A stretch of DNA of 64,000 bases from Adineta ricciae (Eukaryota; Rotifera; Eurotatoria; Adinetida; Adinetidae). Below, piece by piece: positions 23,029 through 34,101 of the stretch. Under the pieces are notes generated by a model. That model was not told where the DNA came from. It was given only the letters and a program-made list of their open reading frames with translations, and did not search any database. The stretch covers positions 1 to 64,000 of the forward strand of contig CAJNOJ010000235.1 in assembly GCA_905250025.1 (NCBI GenBank), in the 5' to 3' direction. The first letter of the stretch is position 1, and every line of letters begins with the position of its first letter. The position numbers and the translations under genes were made by a program.

Positions 23029-24917
23029 TCATTTACGTCTTCTTTTTTCTTCAGGTTCGTTTTGATTTTGTTCTTCTTCATTTTGTTTCTCCTCCTGAGC
23101 TTCGGTGTTGGGTTTTTCTGCATTCTTATCTTCTTCTTGTCCCTCTTTGTTTGGTTCTTGTCCTTCATTTTCGTTCTCTCCACCCTCGCCATCTGGTTCT
23201 TCTACTTCTTCGTCTTCTTCTTCTTGCTCCTCTTTTTCGACAGGCTTTTGTTCAGGAGCTGGTTTCGATTCTTGTTCTTCCACTTTTTGAGGTTTAACTT
23301 GAACAAATTCACTTTTCAGTGGCGGAAGAGTGACAGTTTCATTCGGTAAAGCATTGAGAAACGATGGAACTGACGCATAAGTATAATTGAAACGCTTGGC
23401 CACCCAACTAATTGCAAGTTCATCCGAGCGCAGATGTCCTTTAGGTGAATACAAACGCACGGCATACATCCACGATATATCATTCCACATCGAATGATAT
23501 TTCATGTTTATCCATCCGTAATCTTTTTGTAATGGAACTGTCCAATTGTTTTTTCCATATTCATGATTAAGATATTGAATAGGTGAACAGGGTACAGAGA
23601 AACGATAACCAAACAAATCACCAGAACACACTTTAGAAAATAATGGAAGACTACGTCGATACTTTGATCGCTGTGCTTGATATCCATACCATCGTGCATT
23701 ATTACCTTCGCGATATGTCCAAAACAGATCAAACACATAACGTCCAGATGAAAGACGAAACTCTAAGGAATCATTGACCTAATTTGTATGTTATTCATGA
23801 ATTTTTCTCAAATGATAAACAACTCACTAGTCCCAATGCTGCCCAAATATGCGTCACTGGATTGCCCAAAAAATGGTTTCGAATACTTTCGTCATATTCT
23901 TCATAGAACAAACCAAAATCCACATCTCCGGTATAAGGTATCAATCCACAATGTCGATACCAACCTTTTCAAATGAAAATGCATTCTCATTAAATAAATG
24001 AGCAAAGACTCAGTTGGTCTTACCAAGCAGAGTTCCTCCGGCAATCCAATAATGTTTTTGTAATCGATCCAAACTTTGACCGATATGGACCATAGGTTTA
24101 ACAATCAAACTGAGTTGGGACATACTTTCATGGATATTATATTTCTTTTTCATTCGATTAGCTAATGTTCGGTTACAATGAATAAATTCCGATGAATTGT
24201 ATAACCAGAGAAAGTGTGACACATTTCGAGGATAATAAAACAAATATTCGTGTAATTCGGTTTCGAAACTATTCAGATTCGTAAAGCGAATTTTATGATA
24301 AAAATCAATCGAGATTCTTACTAATCAATCGCACGCAATTTATCTCCGAAAGGTAAATGAACGTTCTTCGGCAAAGACTGATGGTTGACATGTATTCGAT
24401 AATATGAACTGTATTTATGTAAAACAGCGATATGAACAGTGAGACGATGATGTTTGATAAAAATATGATCGATAAGATGTTTTCGATTCCGTGAACTTGT
24501 TTCAGATGTTTTGATTGAAAGTTTCAGGTCATGCAATGAGGAAATCAACGGTTGTAATGATTCTTCAACAATCGCGAAAGTAATAAATGTTCGGTGAATA
24601 TCATCAAATGGTAAACGATGAATGAATAGATGTTGAAGTATCTGGGGATCGATTAGAACTAGATTGATTTGTAATTGAAATAGTTGATTGATAACAAAAT
24701 AAAGTGTTCTATTTGACCGAAATCTCGTTTGATGCGATGTCTGCAATATAAAAAAAAAGGAAAACTTTTCCGAAAAGGAAATTTTTCGAGTTACTTCAGG
24801 TTTATTCAACTCATTGATTTGTTTGATTGTGCTTAGTGTTAACCAGAACAACACGTAGGTAAAAAACAAGAACCATAGCACTCGTCTACTCCGACGATAA
24901 AGCCGAGTGAAATTCAT
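23029..24917 (-). CDS. Fukutin-like / LicD-family Golgi phosphotransferase
   Basis: Five exons (24917-24795, 24740-24322, 24268-24024, 23964-23828, 23778-23029) give 557 residues in a continuous frame. Residues 12-32 are a signal anchor (VLWFLFFTYVLFWLTLS), so this is a type II Golgi/ER protein. The catalytic-type core is split across exons 3-4: YWIAGGTLLG then WYRHCGLIPYTGDVDFGLF. The GGTLLG and DVD elements are those of fukutin, FKRP and LicD nucleotidyltransferase-fold enzymes, which transfer ribitol phosphate or phosphocholine. Fukutin-like downstream elements follow (LFPKF-like LPLFSKVC, PCSPIQYLNHEYG). Unusually, the last 90 residues are a Glu/Gln/Asn-rich acidic tail ending RRRK, not expected in fukutin. 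The acceptor substrate is unknown. Confidence 0.8.
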
Positions 24918-25815
24918 TGATTATAACTTCATGTGTGATGGATTTGGAAATAACGAGGTAAGTAGTTTGATATTTGTTGTTTACCTACTCTCATGGAACG
25001 AGACGATCAACACAGAGTGGATTGTAATGTGCGCTTTTGTACCTTTAAAATTCAGTCGGTATACGAAAGCTTGAAAATAATGGTGTAGACAAATATTGTT
25101 CTTGTGCAAAACAAAAACCGTTTGTTTAGCAGAATATTTTGACTGATTCTTGTGTATTTTAAATTCTCAATTGATTGGCTGAAAGATTTCTTTTGTAGAT
25201 GCAACGAATAAGCGGTTATTTGCGAGACTGAAAATATTTGCTAATTACCTATTAGGCAAAGTCGCGTGGGAAGAACAGTAATAATCAAATAAGTGTTTTC
25301 TATTAATAGAAATATCGTTCCTGGTTTATTTCAAGAAAAGAATTACTCCAGTTTATTCTAGTTAAATTTTTGTCATGTAAATGAACGAGTGACGACATTT
25401 TCAGATACCAAAAATGTTTCTTTTGTAGCGATCTATCCAGTCCAAGTAACGCTTTTCAAACAAATTGAATGTTGCTCGGAGAAATGTTCTGGTCAAGAAC
25501 AAATACACATTACTTTCGAACTGATTTCTTGCCCGTGTTTATATAGTTACATTGAAATTCACTATAAAAATAAATCCTCTTCTCCATTACCTTGAAAATC
25601 TTGTGCATCAAGTTTATTTTCATCGTGCTTGTCAGCCAGGTCAACTTGTGTGTTCTGTGTAACAATGATCACAACAAATATCGTCACTTTATTGAATATT
25701 TTCAAATAAAGATATCTTATACAACTATGCAGATTTGCAAAGAAAACGAAAATGAATCATGAAAATGTACTAAGAATACTAAATTTCGGAATAATCAATC
25801 AATCAATCATCTGAC
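24918..25815. other. Intergenic, about 900 bases
   Basis: Between the 5' end of the fukutin-like gene and the 3' end of the coiled-coil gene. A 68-codon plus-strand frame at 25389 has no recognisable motif. Nothing else is seen. Confidence 0.5.
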
Positions 25816-28571
25816 CTAAAGCTGTTCGATTCCTATAACTGTTGAACGTTCTCGTTTAACTTGTCGAGATTTATTTCGTTTTCGTACTTTAAAATCACGT
25901 TCGGGAACGACAACACCGTCGTCATGTTTAACAATCGTCTCTCGACTGTATGTTAACAAACTTTTCATATCGCTCAAAACTTGATTAATCTGTTTCGTAA
26001 TACCCAAGGGTTGAATTTGACAAATTTCCGTCTCGCTGTATGTCGGTGTTGATGTTGCTCGACGGGATATGACACCTTCACTAACATCATTATCCTATGA
26101 AGAAAAAAAAATCATTTGAATCCATTCAAATGTCGACACAAAGTTTACAATATGATCGTTCAATGGGAGATATTGATGATTGTGAGTATGAGAATAACCA
26201 TTTGATATACGATGAAGTTCATCATTGATTGTATCTTTTTCCTAAAATGAAATCGAACGTAAAGAGATGAGTTAAGATCAAATAGATGTTTACCACGTAT
26301 TTTGTTGTGAGGTATTGTAATGTTTTTAGTTGCGTTGGTTGTTTCTCTTGACCATCGCGAAGAACTAATTGTTTGAGTGAATCATTTTCCGTTTGGAATA
26401 CTTCAAACACTCGAATGAGATTTGCGAAAAGAAGAAGAAACTATCTTACAATGCCTTTCATGCTGTAATTGATCACTTTGTAATTGTTTTTCTTTGAGAG
26501 TCATGTCGAATAAATGTTTCATCGAATGTAATTCTTGTTCGTAACGTTTCACAGCCTCGCGTTTTGTTTGCAGTTCCTAACAAACAAAAGAAGAACTCGG
26601 ATGATTATGAAAAATGAATAGATGTGTTTACATTGTTTAACATTTGATGTTCTGTTTTGAATGTTTCGTATTGGATTTGTATGTCTCTCGCTTGCTGTTT
26701 ATTCAAATTCGCTTCGTGTTCCAATTGATTATTTGTATTTGTTATTTGAAGAAATTTCGCACGATATTCTTGAACTTCCAATTTAATTTTCTGATTTTCA
26801 TTCAATAATTGTTCATTAAATTCTTTTAATTGTGTTTCATTTGCCTTGTGATTGGCCACTTCAGTCGAATGTTGTTTAATAATTCCAGTTAACATATTCA
26901 CTTGCAATAGTAATGCTTGATATTTATTATTAAGATCATGATGAGCGGTCTCGATTTGTTCGTTATGGGTGATTACATGTCGAATACGATCGGATAAATG
27001 ATGACCTTCGCAAATATGTGCAGTGTTGAGTTCTTCTTCAATGGCATCGAGTTGTCGTTTGTATTTTTCGAAATGCGAAACTTTTGACACGACAATTGTG
27101 GCCATGGAATCCAACGTTAACTAAAAGTGAAAGAGCGATAAAGAAAGAGTCTAGTGGGAGACTGACTCTTACATCGGATGAATTATTTTCGGGTGAAATT
27201 AAGAAAAACCATTGTTTCAGTTCAGATTCGTAACGTTCACATTCGGATGCTTTTGGCAATAGTGATGCTAGTTTCTGAGATAGTTCACTGCATTCATTCG
27301 CTTTCGATGTGACGGTTTGTTGCAAACGTTGAATTTGAATCTGAAAATTGATTCTTTCAAAAGAAGAAAGGGAATTTTCAATAACATTTACTTGTAAATT
27401 AGATATTTGAGCGAGAAGATCGCAATTTTCTTTGGTTTTTATTTGATTATTATGTTCAATTTGCTTATTACGAGCTTGTAAAGTTTCAAAACTTTGTTGA
27501 AATTGTTCAATCTATTTTACACAAAGATTTGTTTCGATGCAAAATCTCTTCTTAAGGATTACCTTTAAATGCAATGCATGATGTCGTGCCGCTTGTTCTG
27601 CTTCACTCTTGACTAATTTTTCGTTCAGGTCATTGACTAATTCGTCTTTAACTCGAAGTTTTTTCTCATATGAATCTCTACGAAAACACACATAAGTTCG
27701 TTTTAGGAAAATATTTTCAAAGAAATCTACCGTAGAGTTAAGATTTCAACTTTGTACTTGTCAAGTGCTTGTGCGATTTGTAATGATTCATCGCGTTGTT
27801 TAGCTAAATGCTTTTCATACGTCTGACGAAGGGTTATCGTGCTGGAATGAACGAGAGAGAAAAATATGTGAAGATCATTTTTCTGAAGGAAGAATTTACT
27901 TTTGTTCAAAAGCGTCGGTTAATTGTGAAACAACATGTTTGTTTTCGTTTAAAATATGTTCCTGTTGTTTGTTTAACTGAATTCGTTAAAAGAAATTAAG
28001 AAATAAAAGATAATGACAGATAATTTTCTTACATCGTTGATTCGCCGTTTGGCATGATTCAATTCTGCTTCATAATCATGTAAACATTGGGTGATTCCGT
28101 TGGATAATCGGGTGTACACATCATTTGAATTACTATTATCATCATAGGATGGTAGATAACATTTTTCTAAAAGTTTCACGAACGTTGATCTGTGGTGATG
28201 CAAAAGAAAGTCGTACCTCGTTTTCTTTCTTCTTTGACAATCAGTTGCTTCAACGCCTCGATAAAAGCGGTCAATGTTGGTGATGCCGGTTGAGCGATTT
28301 GCTCCATGGGTCGAATTGTTGATGCATTTGGAGCATTGTGTGCTAATTGAGGTAGTGATTGTAATTGTTGGCCAATGAAAAGAAATCGATTCATGTAACT
28401 TTCGCTTAAACTGCGAATTTTTCGTTCATTCTCACGCATTAAATGTGTGATTTTCGAAGATTGATCGGTATCATTACTGGTAGCCGACGTCGATGTTGCA
28501 TCCAGATCCTCATCACTTGAATCGAGTAATGTTTCCAATTGTGCCATTTTTTGACTCTGGTGTTTCTTCAT
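25816..28571 (-). CDS. Long coiled-coil protein, unidentified
   Basis: At least twelve exons with introns of about 50-60 bases. Phases match throughout when read, for example 28217/28166 and 28033 onward. The frame upstream of 28571 has no ATG, so this is the first possible start; MAQLE at 28547 is an alternative with a good context. The N-terminus is acidic and serine-rich (LLDSSDEDLDATSTS). The body is several hundred residues of heptad-rich, Gln/Glu/Lys-rich coiled coil (for example YEKHLAKQRDESLQIAQALD, ELNTAHICEGHHLSDRIRH). The C-terminus is basic (KVRKRNKSRQVKRERS). No enzymatic or membrane motif is seen. Likely a centrosomal, ciliary or Golgi-tether type scaffold, but I cannot assign a family. 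It shares an upstream region of about 215 bases with the divergent HCCS gene. Confidence 0.7.
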
Positions 28572-28787
28572 TTTTTTTTCAAATGACTGAACCAAACCGC
28601 AACTGTACAACGATCTCCATTACTAAAACACATAACTATAGTAATAGAGAGGCTTCCTTTCTCTAATACAAGAAAGAAGCAAATGCCATTGGTGTATATA
28701 TCCAACCAATAGGATTGCGACTACATCATCCATCCATCCTTGACTAGAAATGGAAAGAAGTTTAGTTATATAACTTTCTCTGTATCA

Positions 28788-29769
28788 ATGGGTGCACAAT
28801 CGTCATCAACTGCTTCAAATTCTGGCTTTAACGATAAGATCAAACCTCCGACAGATGCTCAACATGCGGGAGTTAAAGACTCAATTGATCAATGTCCTCA
28901 TTTTCAACAACACCAAAAACAATCGGCAACTGAACAAAAAACGTATCCAAGCGAATGTCCCATGTCAGGATCAACAGGAAATAATAATGATGTCAACCCT
29001 TTAAACATGATGCCACCAGCCAATCAAATGCCTGCACCTGATCAACCGTTTCCGCTCTCAACTAACCGAGTGACTTCGAACATCCCAAAAGTATCTGATA
29101 AAGATGAAAATTGGGTATGTGAAACGATTCATCGTATCTTTTAAAAAGCCAATCGATTCTTCTAGGTTTATCCATCACCACAAATGTTTTGGAATGCAAT
29201 GTTACGAAAAGGTTGGCGTTGGCAAGATGATGCTCTCGCGGCGGCTGATATGGAGAATATTGTTCGAATGCATAACATCAATAATGAACTTGCTTGGATG
29301 GAAGTATTAAAATGGGAAGCGTTACATGCAAATGAATGTATGACTCCTCGTTTGGCCTCATTCGGTGGCAAAGCAAAAGATTTTTCGCCGCGTGCACGAA
29401 TCCGAAGTTGGATGGGCTATCAATTACCATTCGATCGACATGATTGGATCGTCGATCGATGTGGAAAACGTGTGCGATGTAAGTAGAGTTCAATCGTTAG
29501 AAACATGTTACGATTCTTTTTCGGAAATAGATATTATCGATTATTATGATTCGGAGAAACTTGATCATGATTCATTAACATTTACATTATTGGATGTTCG
29601 ACCGGCGTTTGATTCCTTCAGTGCAGTATGGGATCGTACACGTGCAGCATGGTGGCGCTGGACGGTGCGGGATAGCTACGATACAGCCGAAGCAAAAACA
29701 CGTGATGAATTGATTAAAACAGCAAAACGTGAACTCGACAATAAAAGAGAACCATTAAGAGCATCCTAA
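28788..29769 (+). CDS. HCCS: Holocytochrome c synthase (cytochrome c heme lyase)
   Basis: Three exons (28788-29114, 29166-29478, 29531-29769) give 292 residues. The start MGAQSSS is chosen because the upstream in-frame ATG at 28740 lies in likely leader sequence. The N-terminus has two Cys-Pro heme-regulatory motifs (QCPHF, ECPM). The lyase core follows: [18 protein letters not shown], then [17 protein letters not shown] with the heme-ligating histidine, [13 protein letters not shown], and the C-terminal [15 protein letters not shown]. This is the mitochondrial inner-membrane-space enzyme that attaches heme covalently to cytochrome c (and c1). Length fits the family (about 270-300). It is divergent from the coiled-coil gene and just ahead of a small unidentified gene on the same strand. 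Confidence 0.93.
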
Positions 29770-29934
29770 ATCTAATAATTCAATTGTTCTTCCCCTTTTT
29801 TTGTCCTTTCCTAACTCACATTTGTTTGTGTGTTTTGATAGTTCTATATGAACCCAGAAATGCATGTTAGATCTAAAGAGAAAACGTTTTGTCTCTTTTC
29901 TATAGCTTTCGACTGTTATTTTTAGATGAACTAA

Positions 29935-30617
29935 ATGTCGAAGCAACGCATGGTGATTAAATGTTTTGTTTGTTTTTGAAAACCAAAAAAAATAAAATCT
30001 GTTGGATTTAGAAGAATAAGAACGAACAGCTGTTTATTGAAAATTGTTTAAAAAGATTAGAAAGAAATCGACAAGAATCAGCAGATCGTTCCGAAAGGTT
30101 TGATATCAATATCCTTGATAAATGTTTTGATTTGATTATCTCCTAGACCACAAGAATGGTATGATTTTCATGCACGAACTGACGAAGTACTTGTTCCATC
30201 AAAATGGGTCACTCGCTTAAAAGATGCTAATGCAGTGAATGATCAATTACAGGTTAATTATGCTAATCCAAAAGATCGTTTTATGATTCTCAGCCTAATT
30301 TTTAGTATTTACGTGATAAAATCGATGATGATTTTTCGTCTCTTCAAAAAACGGAAAAAGTCGATCGAGAAGAATTGTATTGTTCATCTGCATTGTACAA
30401 AATACGACAAAATAAATTTTACCAACGTTTGCACGACCACCAAATACGATGGGTAAAGATGAATACATTTGTCTCATCATTTTCTTTTAACATAATTTAT
30501 TTCTTCCAGCAACCTATAACACTCGTCGGTGAACTTGCAGCATCTCTTCCAAAACCTACAACAGATCCTGCTGAGATTGAAAGAAAATTGTATATGTCAT
30601 TAATGAATAAAAAATAA
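29935..30617 (+). CDS. Small five-exon protein, unidentified
   Basis: Five exons (29935-29952, 30012-30097, 30147-30252, 30306-30452, 30510-30617) join in phase to 154 residues. The first exon is only MSKQRM. The protein is charged and helical (ENCLKRLERNRQESADR, YLRDKIDDDFSSL, LYKIRQNKFYQRLHDHQIRW) with a conserved-looking end (PKPTTDPAEIERKLYMSL). No signal peptide or membrane helix. It begins about 165 bases after HCCS and ends about 80 bases before CDC26. I do not recognise it; small helical proteins of this type are often axonemal or coiled-coil accessory proteins, but that is speculation. Every intron has GT-AG ends, which supports a real gene. Confidence 0.65.
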
Positions 30618-30696
30618 TTTTCCATTTCGTGTTTAGTTCTACGTTTTGCATATAATATTCGCCTTTTGTAGATTTTCTACTATTCTTATTTTGACA

Positions 30697-30943
30697 ATGC
30701 TTCGTCGTCCATTAACAAGTAACTTTCGCTTATGAGAAGCAGCAACTATATCCTTAATTTGCTTTAGAAATTGACATCAAAGTCGATGAAATCGAAGATC
30801 TCAATGCTGCGATCCAAGAACGCAAAAACCAAAAACCAAATACGACCAATCGAGAGTCAATTAGTGCACCGATACTCCCACCACCAACTCAATCCGTTTT
30901 CTCCTTTCTCGATGGAGTTGGCACCGGTGCAACACCACGATAA
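30697..30943 (+). CDS. CDC26: Anaphase-promoting complex subunit CDC26
   Basis: Two exons (30697-30718 and 30768-30943) are joined by a 49-base GT-AG intron to make about 65 residues. The first exon encodes MLRRPLT and the join continues KIDIKVDEIEDLN. This matches the diagnostic CDC26 N-terminus (MLRRxxT-x-hydrophobic-x-hydrophobic-K-x-D-x-I-E), which binds inside the APC6/CDC16 TPR superhelix. The rest is short and Pro/Ser-rich. CDC26 stabilises APC6 in the ubiquitin ligase that drives anaphase. The first coding exon is too short to stand out as an open frame. No other reading of the region is convincing. Confidence 0.85.
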
Positions 30944-31225
30944 TCTGGAATAAATCCTTTTCTTTCTCTTTGTATATTCCTTCTATCGACTATTCATATA
31001 AAACTTATCTTTTTCAATAAAATTTGTCAGATATCATCGAAGATTGTTCATTCTCTCTTCTCTATCGACAATTGTAATTAGGACAACGTCGTATCAATTA
31101 GATACATTCTTCCCTAGCAGAATAATCAGATCAATTAAGAATCAACGTTGATGGGATACCTCTGTATTGATTAATTGATGTGTATCATTCCCAAACTGAT
31201 CTGAATTTTGAAACTAAAAGAACAG

Positions 31226-31232
31226 TATAAAT
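31226..31232 (+). promoter_or_regulatory. TATA box of the small homeobox gene
   Basis: TATAAAT lies 42 bases before the ATG at 31268. The upstream in-frame ATG at 31241 is too close to this TATA to lie in the transcript, which is why 31268 is taken as the start. Confidence 0.45.
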
Positions 31233-31267
31233 GAGAAAGAATGATTGAATTGAAAGTATCTTCAAAC

Positions 31268-31791
31268 ATGAATTCAACATACGAACCATCTCCTCGCATG
31301 ATCGATCCATTCGTTATTCGTTTTCTGACATCAACAATCGAACCACCACCACCGCTACCACTGGCAATTTTTTTCTACGATCCATTTCTCGTTGTACCAC
31401 CACCACCTGACTGCTCAATCAATTCATCGTCTTCCTCGTTATCACCACCACCAGTAAGATTTCCCATATTTTTGTAAAATATCAGTTATTTACCTTTATT
31501 TTTCTTAAGAAATCACCAGTTAAACCAGTTCTTCCACCACGACATCGATATACACCAGTGCAATTGTTCACACTTCATCGTATTTTTCTGAAACTACCAT
31601 ATCCATCATTGGAACAACGACGTGTCATAGCAGAGCATCTTCATATCGATGTTGAACAAGTTCGGGTGTGGTTTTCAAATCGGCGATCAAGACGCAGCGG
31701 ATCAAATGCCCAAACAACTCTCATTCAACCAACATCGAAAGAATATGTAACTGTCAAAGAATTATTTGATCAGTTGAATTTATCTATCTAA
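31268..31791 (+). CDS. Small divergent homeodomain protein, paired-class-like
   Basis: Two exons (31268-31450, 31510-31791), 154 residues. The N-terminal half is Pro/Ser-rich ([24 protein letters not shown]). The C-terminal half is a homeodomain starting near RHRYTPVQLFTLHRIF, with helix 2 at LEQRRVIAEHLHID and helix 3 VEQVRVWFSNRRSRRS. W48, F49, N51 and R53 are all present, and residue 50 is serine, as in Pax-type paired homeodomains. No paired box or octapeptide is seen. The predicted protein is short for a homeobox factor and ends about 25 residues after the domain. The subclass is uncertain because the N-terminal arm and helix 1 are divergent. Confidence 0.75.
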
Positions 31792-31935
31792 CCTTTGTTT
31801 TTGAATAAATATCTATTTTTGTGTGAAGACTGATGTCACTACTAAATCATCGACGTTTTTCACATATTTATTCAAAACTACGATACATCTTTATAAAAGA
31901 CTGCTTATTATAAATCAAATGCTTAAGCCAAACGT

Positions 31936-32895
31936 TCATTTGTCTCCAGCGACTCGTTGAGCAAGATCAAAAGCAGATTGAATGCCAATGATGTCACCAA
32001 GTTTCGATGGAACAATATAATCATCAATGTGTTGTGTGATTGCTGGTATATCCAAATAATCGTTGATAATCTTTAAAACATGTTTACGCACGTGTTCGAG
32101 CAAACCATTTCGTTTCAGTAAACCACCACCGATAATAATACGTTTAACGGATGTTAAATAAATGACGCACGCACATAACTGTGCGATGTAGTATGCTTGA
32201 ATATTCCATACGGGATGATCATCAGGAACGGTACTGAGCAGATTAGGTACGATTTGAAGTCGATCAGCAACTGCTTTCGCTTTGCACATGCCTTCAATAC
32301 ATGAACCATGATATGGGCAATCGCCTGGATAGTCATCACCAGCTATGCGCTCACACTTGATATGTGCACCTTCCGGATGCATTAAACCATGTACAGGAAT
32401 ATTTTCGAGAACGAGACCGACACCGACTCCTACAAGTACAGAAATGAAGTTAAATTATACCGGATGAACATGAATTTCGGCGAACTAACCTGTTCCAACT
32501 GTAATGTATGCCGCTGATGAATCACCACGAAGTGCAGCTTCAGTCATTGCTGGTGCATTGACATCTGTTTCAAATGCAACAGGTACATTCAAACCTTTGA
32601 AAGCGCCGACGACATCAACATATTGCCATCCCGGTTTTGGTGTGGTTGTAATGTATCCATAGGTTTTACTTGTTTTATCTAAGTCAACTGGTCCAAAACA
32701 AGCAATGCCTATCGCAACAAACGGTCTTTCTGTTCGTTTTGTTTCTAACCATTCATATATTTGACGAAGAGTATTTGTTGGATCGATCGTAACAACTTGT
32801 AATGAATAACTGGTGTCATATTGTCCATTGCCATCACTAATAGCAACTTTACATCCGGTGCCGCCCATTTCAATACCAGCTACGATGAACGGCAT
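31936..32895 (-). CDS. ROK-family fructokinase
   Basis: Exons 32895-32490 and 32429-31936 are joined over a 60-base intron to 299 residues, the usual size of bacterial ROK fructokinases. The ATP-binding phosphate-1 loop is GIEMGGTGCKVAISDG. The catalytic aspartate region is FETDVNAP. The phosphate-2 loop ITVGTG+VGVG is restored exactly by the intron join. The ROK zinc site follows (HIKCERIAGDDYPGDCPYHG-x-C-x-EG) and RIIIGGGLL near the end. It phosphorylates fructose (or a related hexose) to the 6-phosphate in the cytosol. Stand-alone ROK fructokinases are bacterial; animal ROK domains mainly occur fused in GNE. Horizontal acquisition with later intron gain is therefore likely. Its 5' end faces Elongin A across 1.2 kb. 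Confidence 0.85.
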
Positions 32896-34101
32896 GATTA
32901 AACTCCGATCTTCGAAGGGAAAAATCTTTAATGAAAGAGGAAAAAGAAGTCATATTTGCTCTTGTTCAATAAAACAAACTACATTTTGACGCATCATCTA
33001 AAGTAGTCATTAAAGAACAACATTTGGAAGGAATAGTAAAAATGTTGCCGATTCTTGATAGTATTCTCATACATGAAATACCACGTGAATGTGTGTCTTA
33101 CCTTTAAAAGAAAAATATTAAATGAGAAAAGGGTGCGCTTGGATGGAGGTTGTTTTTTTTTCTATTGTAGAATATATTGTGTTTATTGTCTATATGCTAA
33201 TACTGTCTGCATAGACTCTTCATCAAATAGTATTTAACAACATCGGCAAGGTTTTACTTGTTCCTATTGAATTAATATCTTAGTTATCGATCAATTTTGC
33301 ATGTTTTGTATTACTCTGAATGTTTCTGGGCCCCTGTATAAACGAAAATGTATCGCAACATAGAATGGGAGATCGAGTTAACCCCCCCCCCTCCCAGTCT
33401 TCTTTCTTTTCGTTACTGTCGTTCTTGTCTATGATTGGATCCCAATACCAAGCAACCATGTTACACTCCCGAGTATATATATAGAGAGAGCAAAGCGTCC
33501 TAATCATATCATATTGCTCTTATAACTATTGTGTAGGTCAATAGAATCGGTTGAGCTTAGATTTTATTTTATTGTTACTTCAAAACAGAAAATACAGATT
33601 TAAACGATTGTTTTACACTATGATGGTGTCGAATATATGTCGTCGAGAAACTACTAGAAAAAGTAAGAATCTCTCAGTTCATTTTACTGACTATTCGATC
33701 TTCTACAATATGAATTTTGGAGTTCTACTTCCCATTTAGTCTTTCGTATGTAAAATTGTGTAAAAGAATCTCTCCTTGACATATTTTTCGTCAACAAGTA
33801 ACGACATCATCGTCGTCAGCTGTGTATATTTCTTTCTAATTTCCTATTCGATGATTTGTTCTCTCACCAACTAATCTTATTTTATACTTTTACCGCTGCA
33901 TATTTTCACAACCAACCTCCCTCCATCGTTCGTCTATTTATTTATTTACTTATTTATTCCAATAAGATGACCAAAGGGAAAAATCGCATAATAGTTTCGT
34001 GAAATTTCCCCAGCAAGATAGAGCTTTTTTCAAGCGCAGCCTACAGAAGAAACACTATCTTTGCACTTTTTTCGAACATAATCTTAGATTAAACAGTAAA
34101 T
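32896..34101. other. Divergent intergenic region with C-run and TATT microsatellite
   Basis: About 1.2 kb between the fructokinase and Elongin A starts. It holds a notable run of nine to ten C near 33380 inside otherwise AT-rich DNA, a TATATATA stretch at 33475-33483 and a (TATT)n run near 33935-33958. No gene is seen. Confidence 0.5.

Noticed and set aside
23062-23349. Plus-strand frames of 60-95 codons rich in Phe/Leu/Ser
   Set aside because: They are the antisense of the Glu-rich tail of the fukutin-like gene, whose codons read as Ser/Phe/Leu on the other strand.
33370-33395. C-run and C-rich patch considered as a telomeric or i-motif sequence
   Set aside because: It is a simple homopolymer run without a repeating unit.
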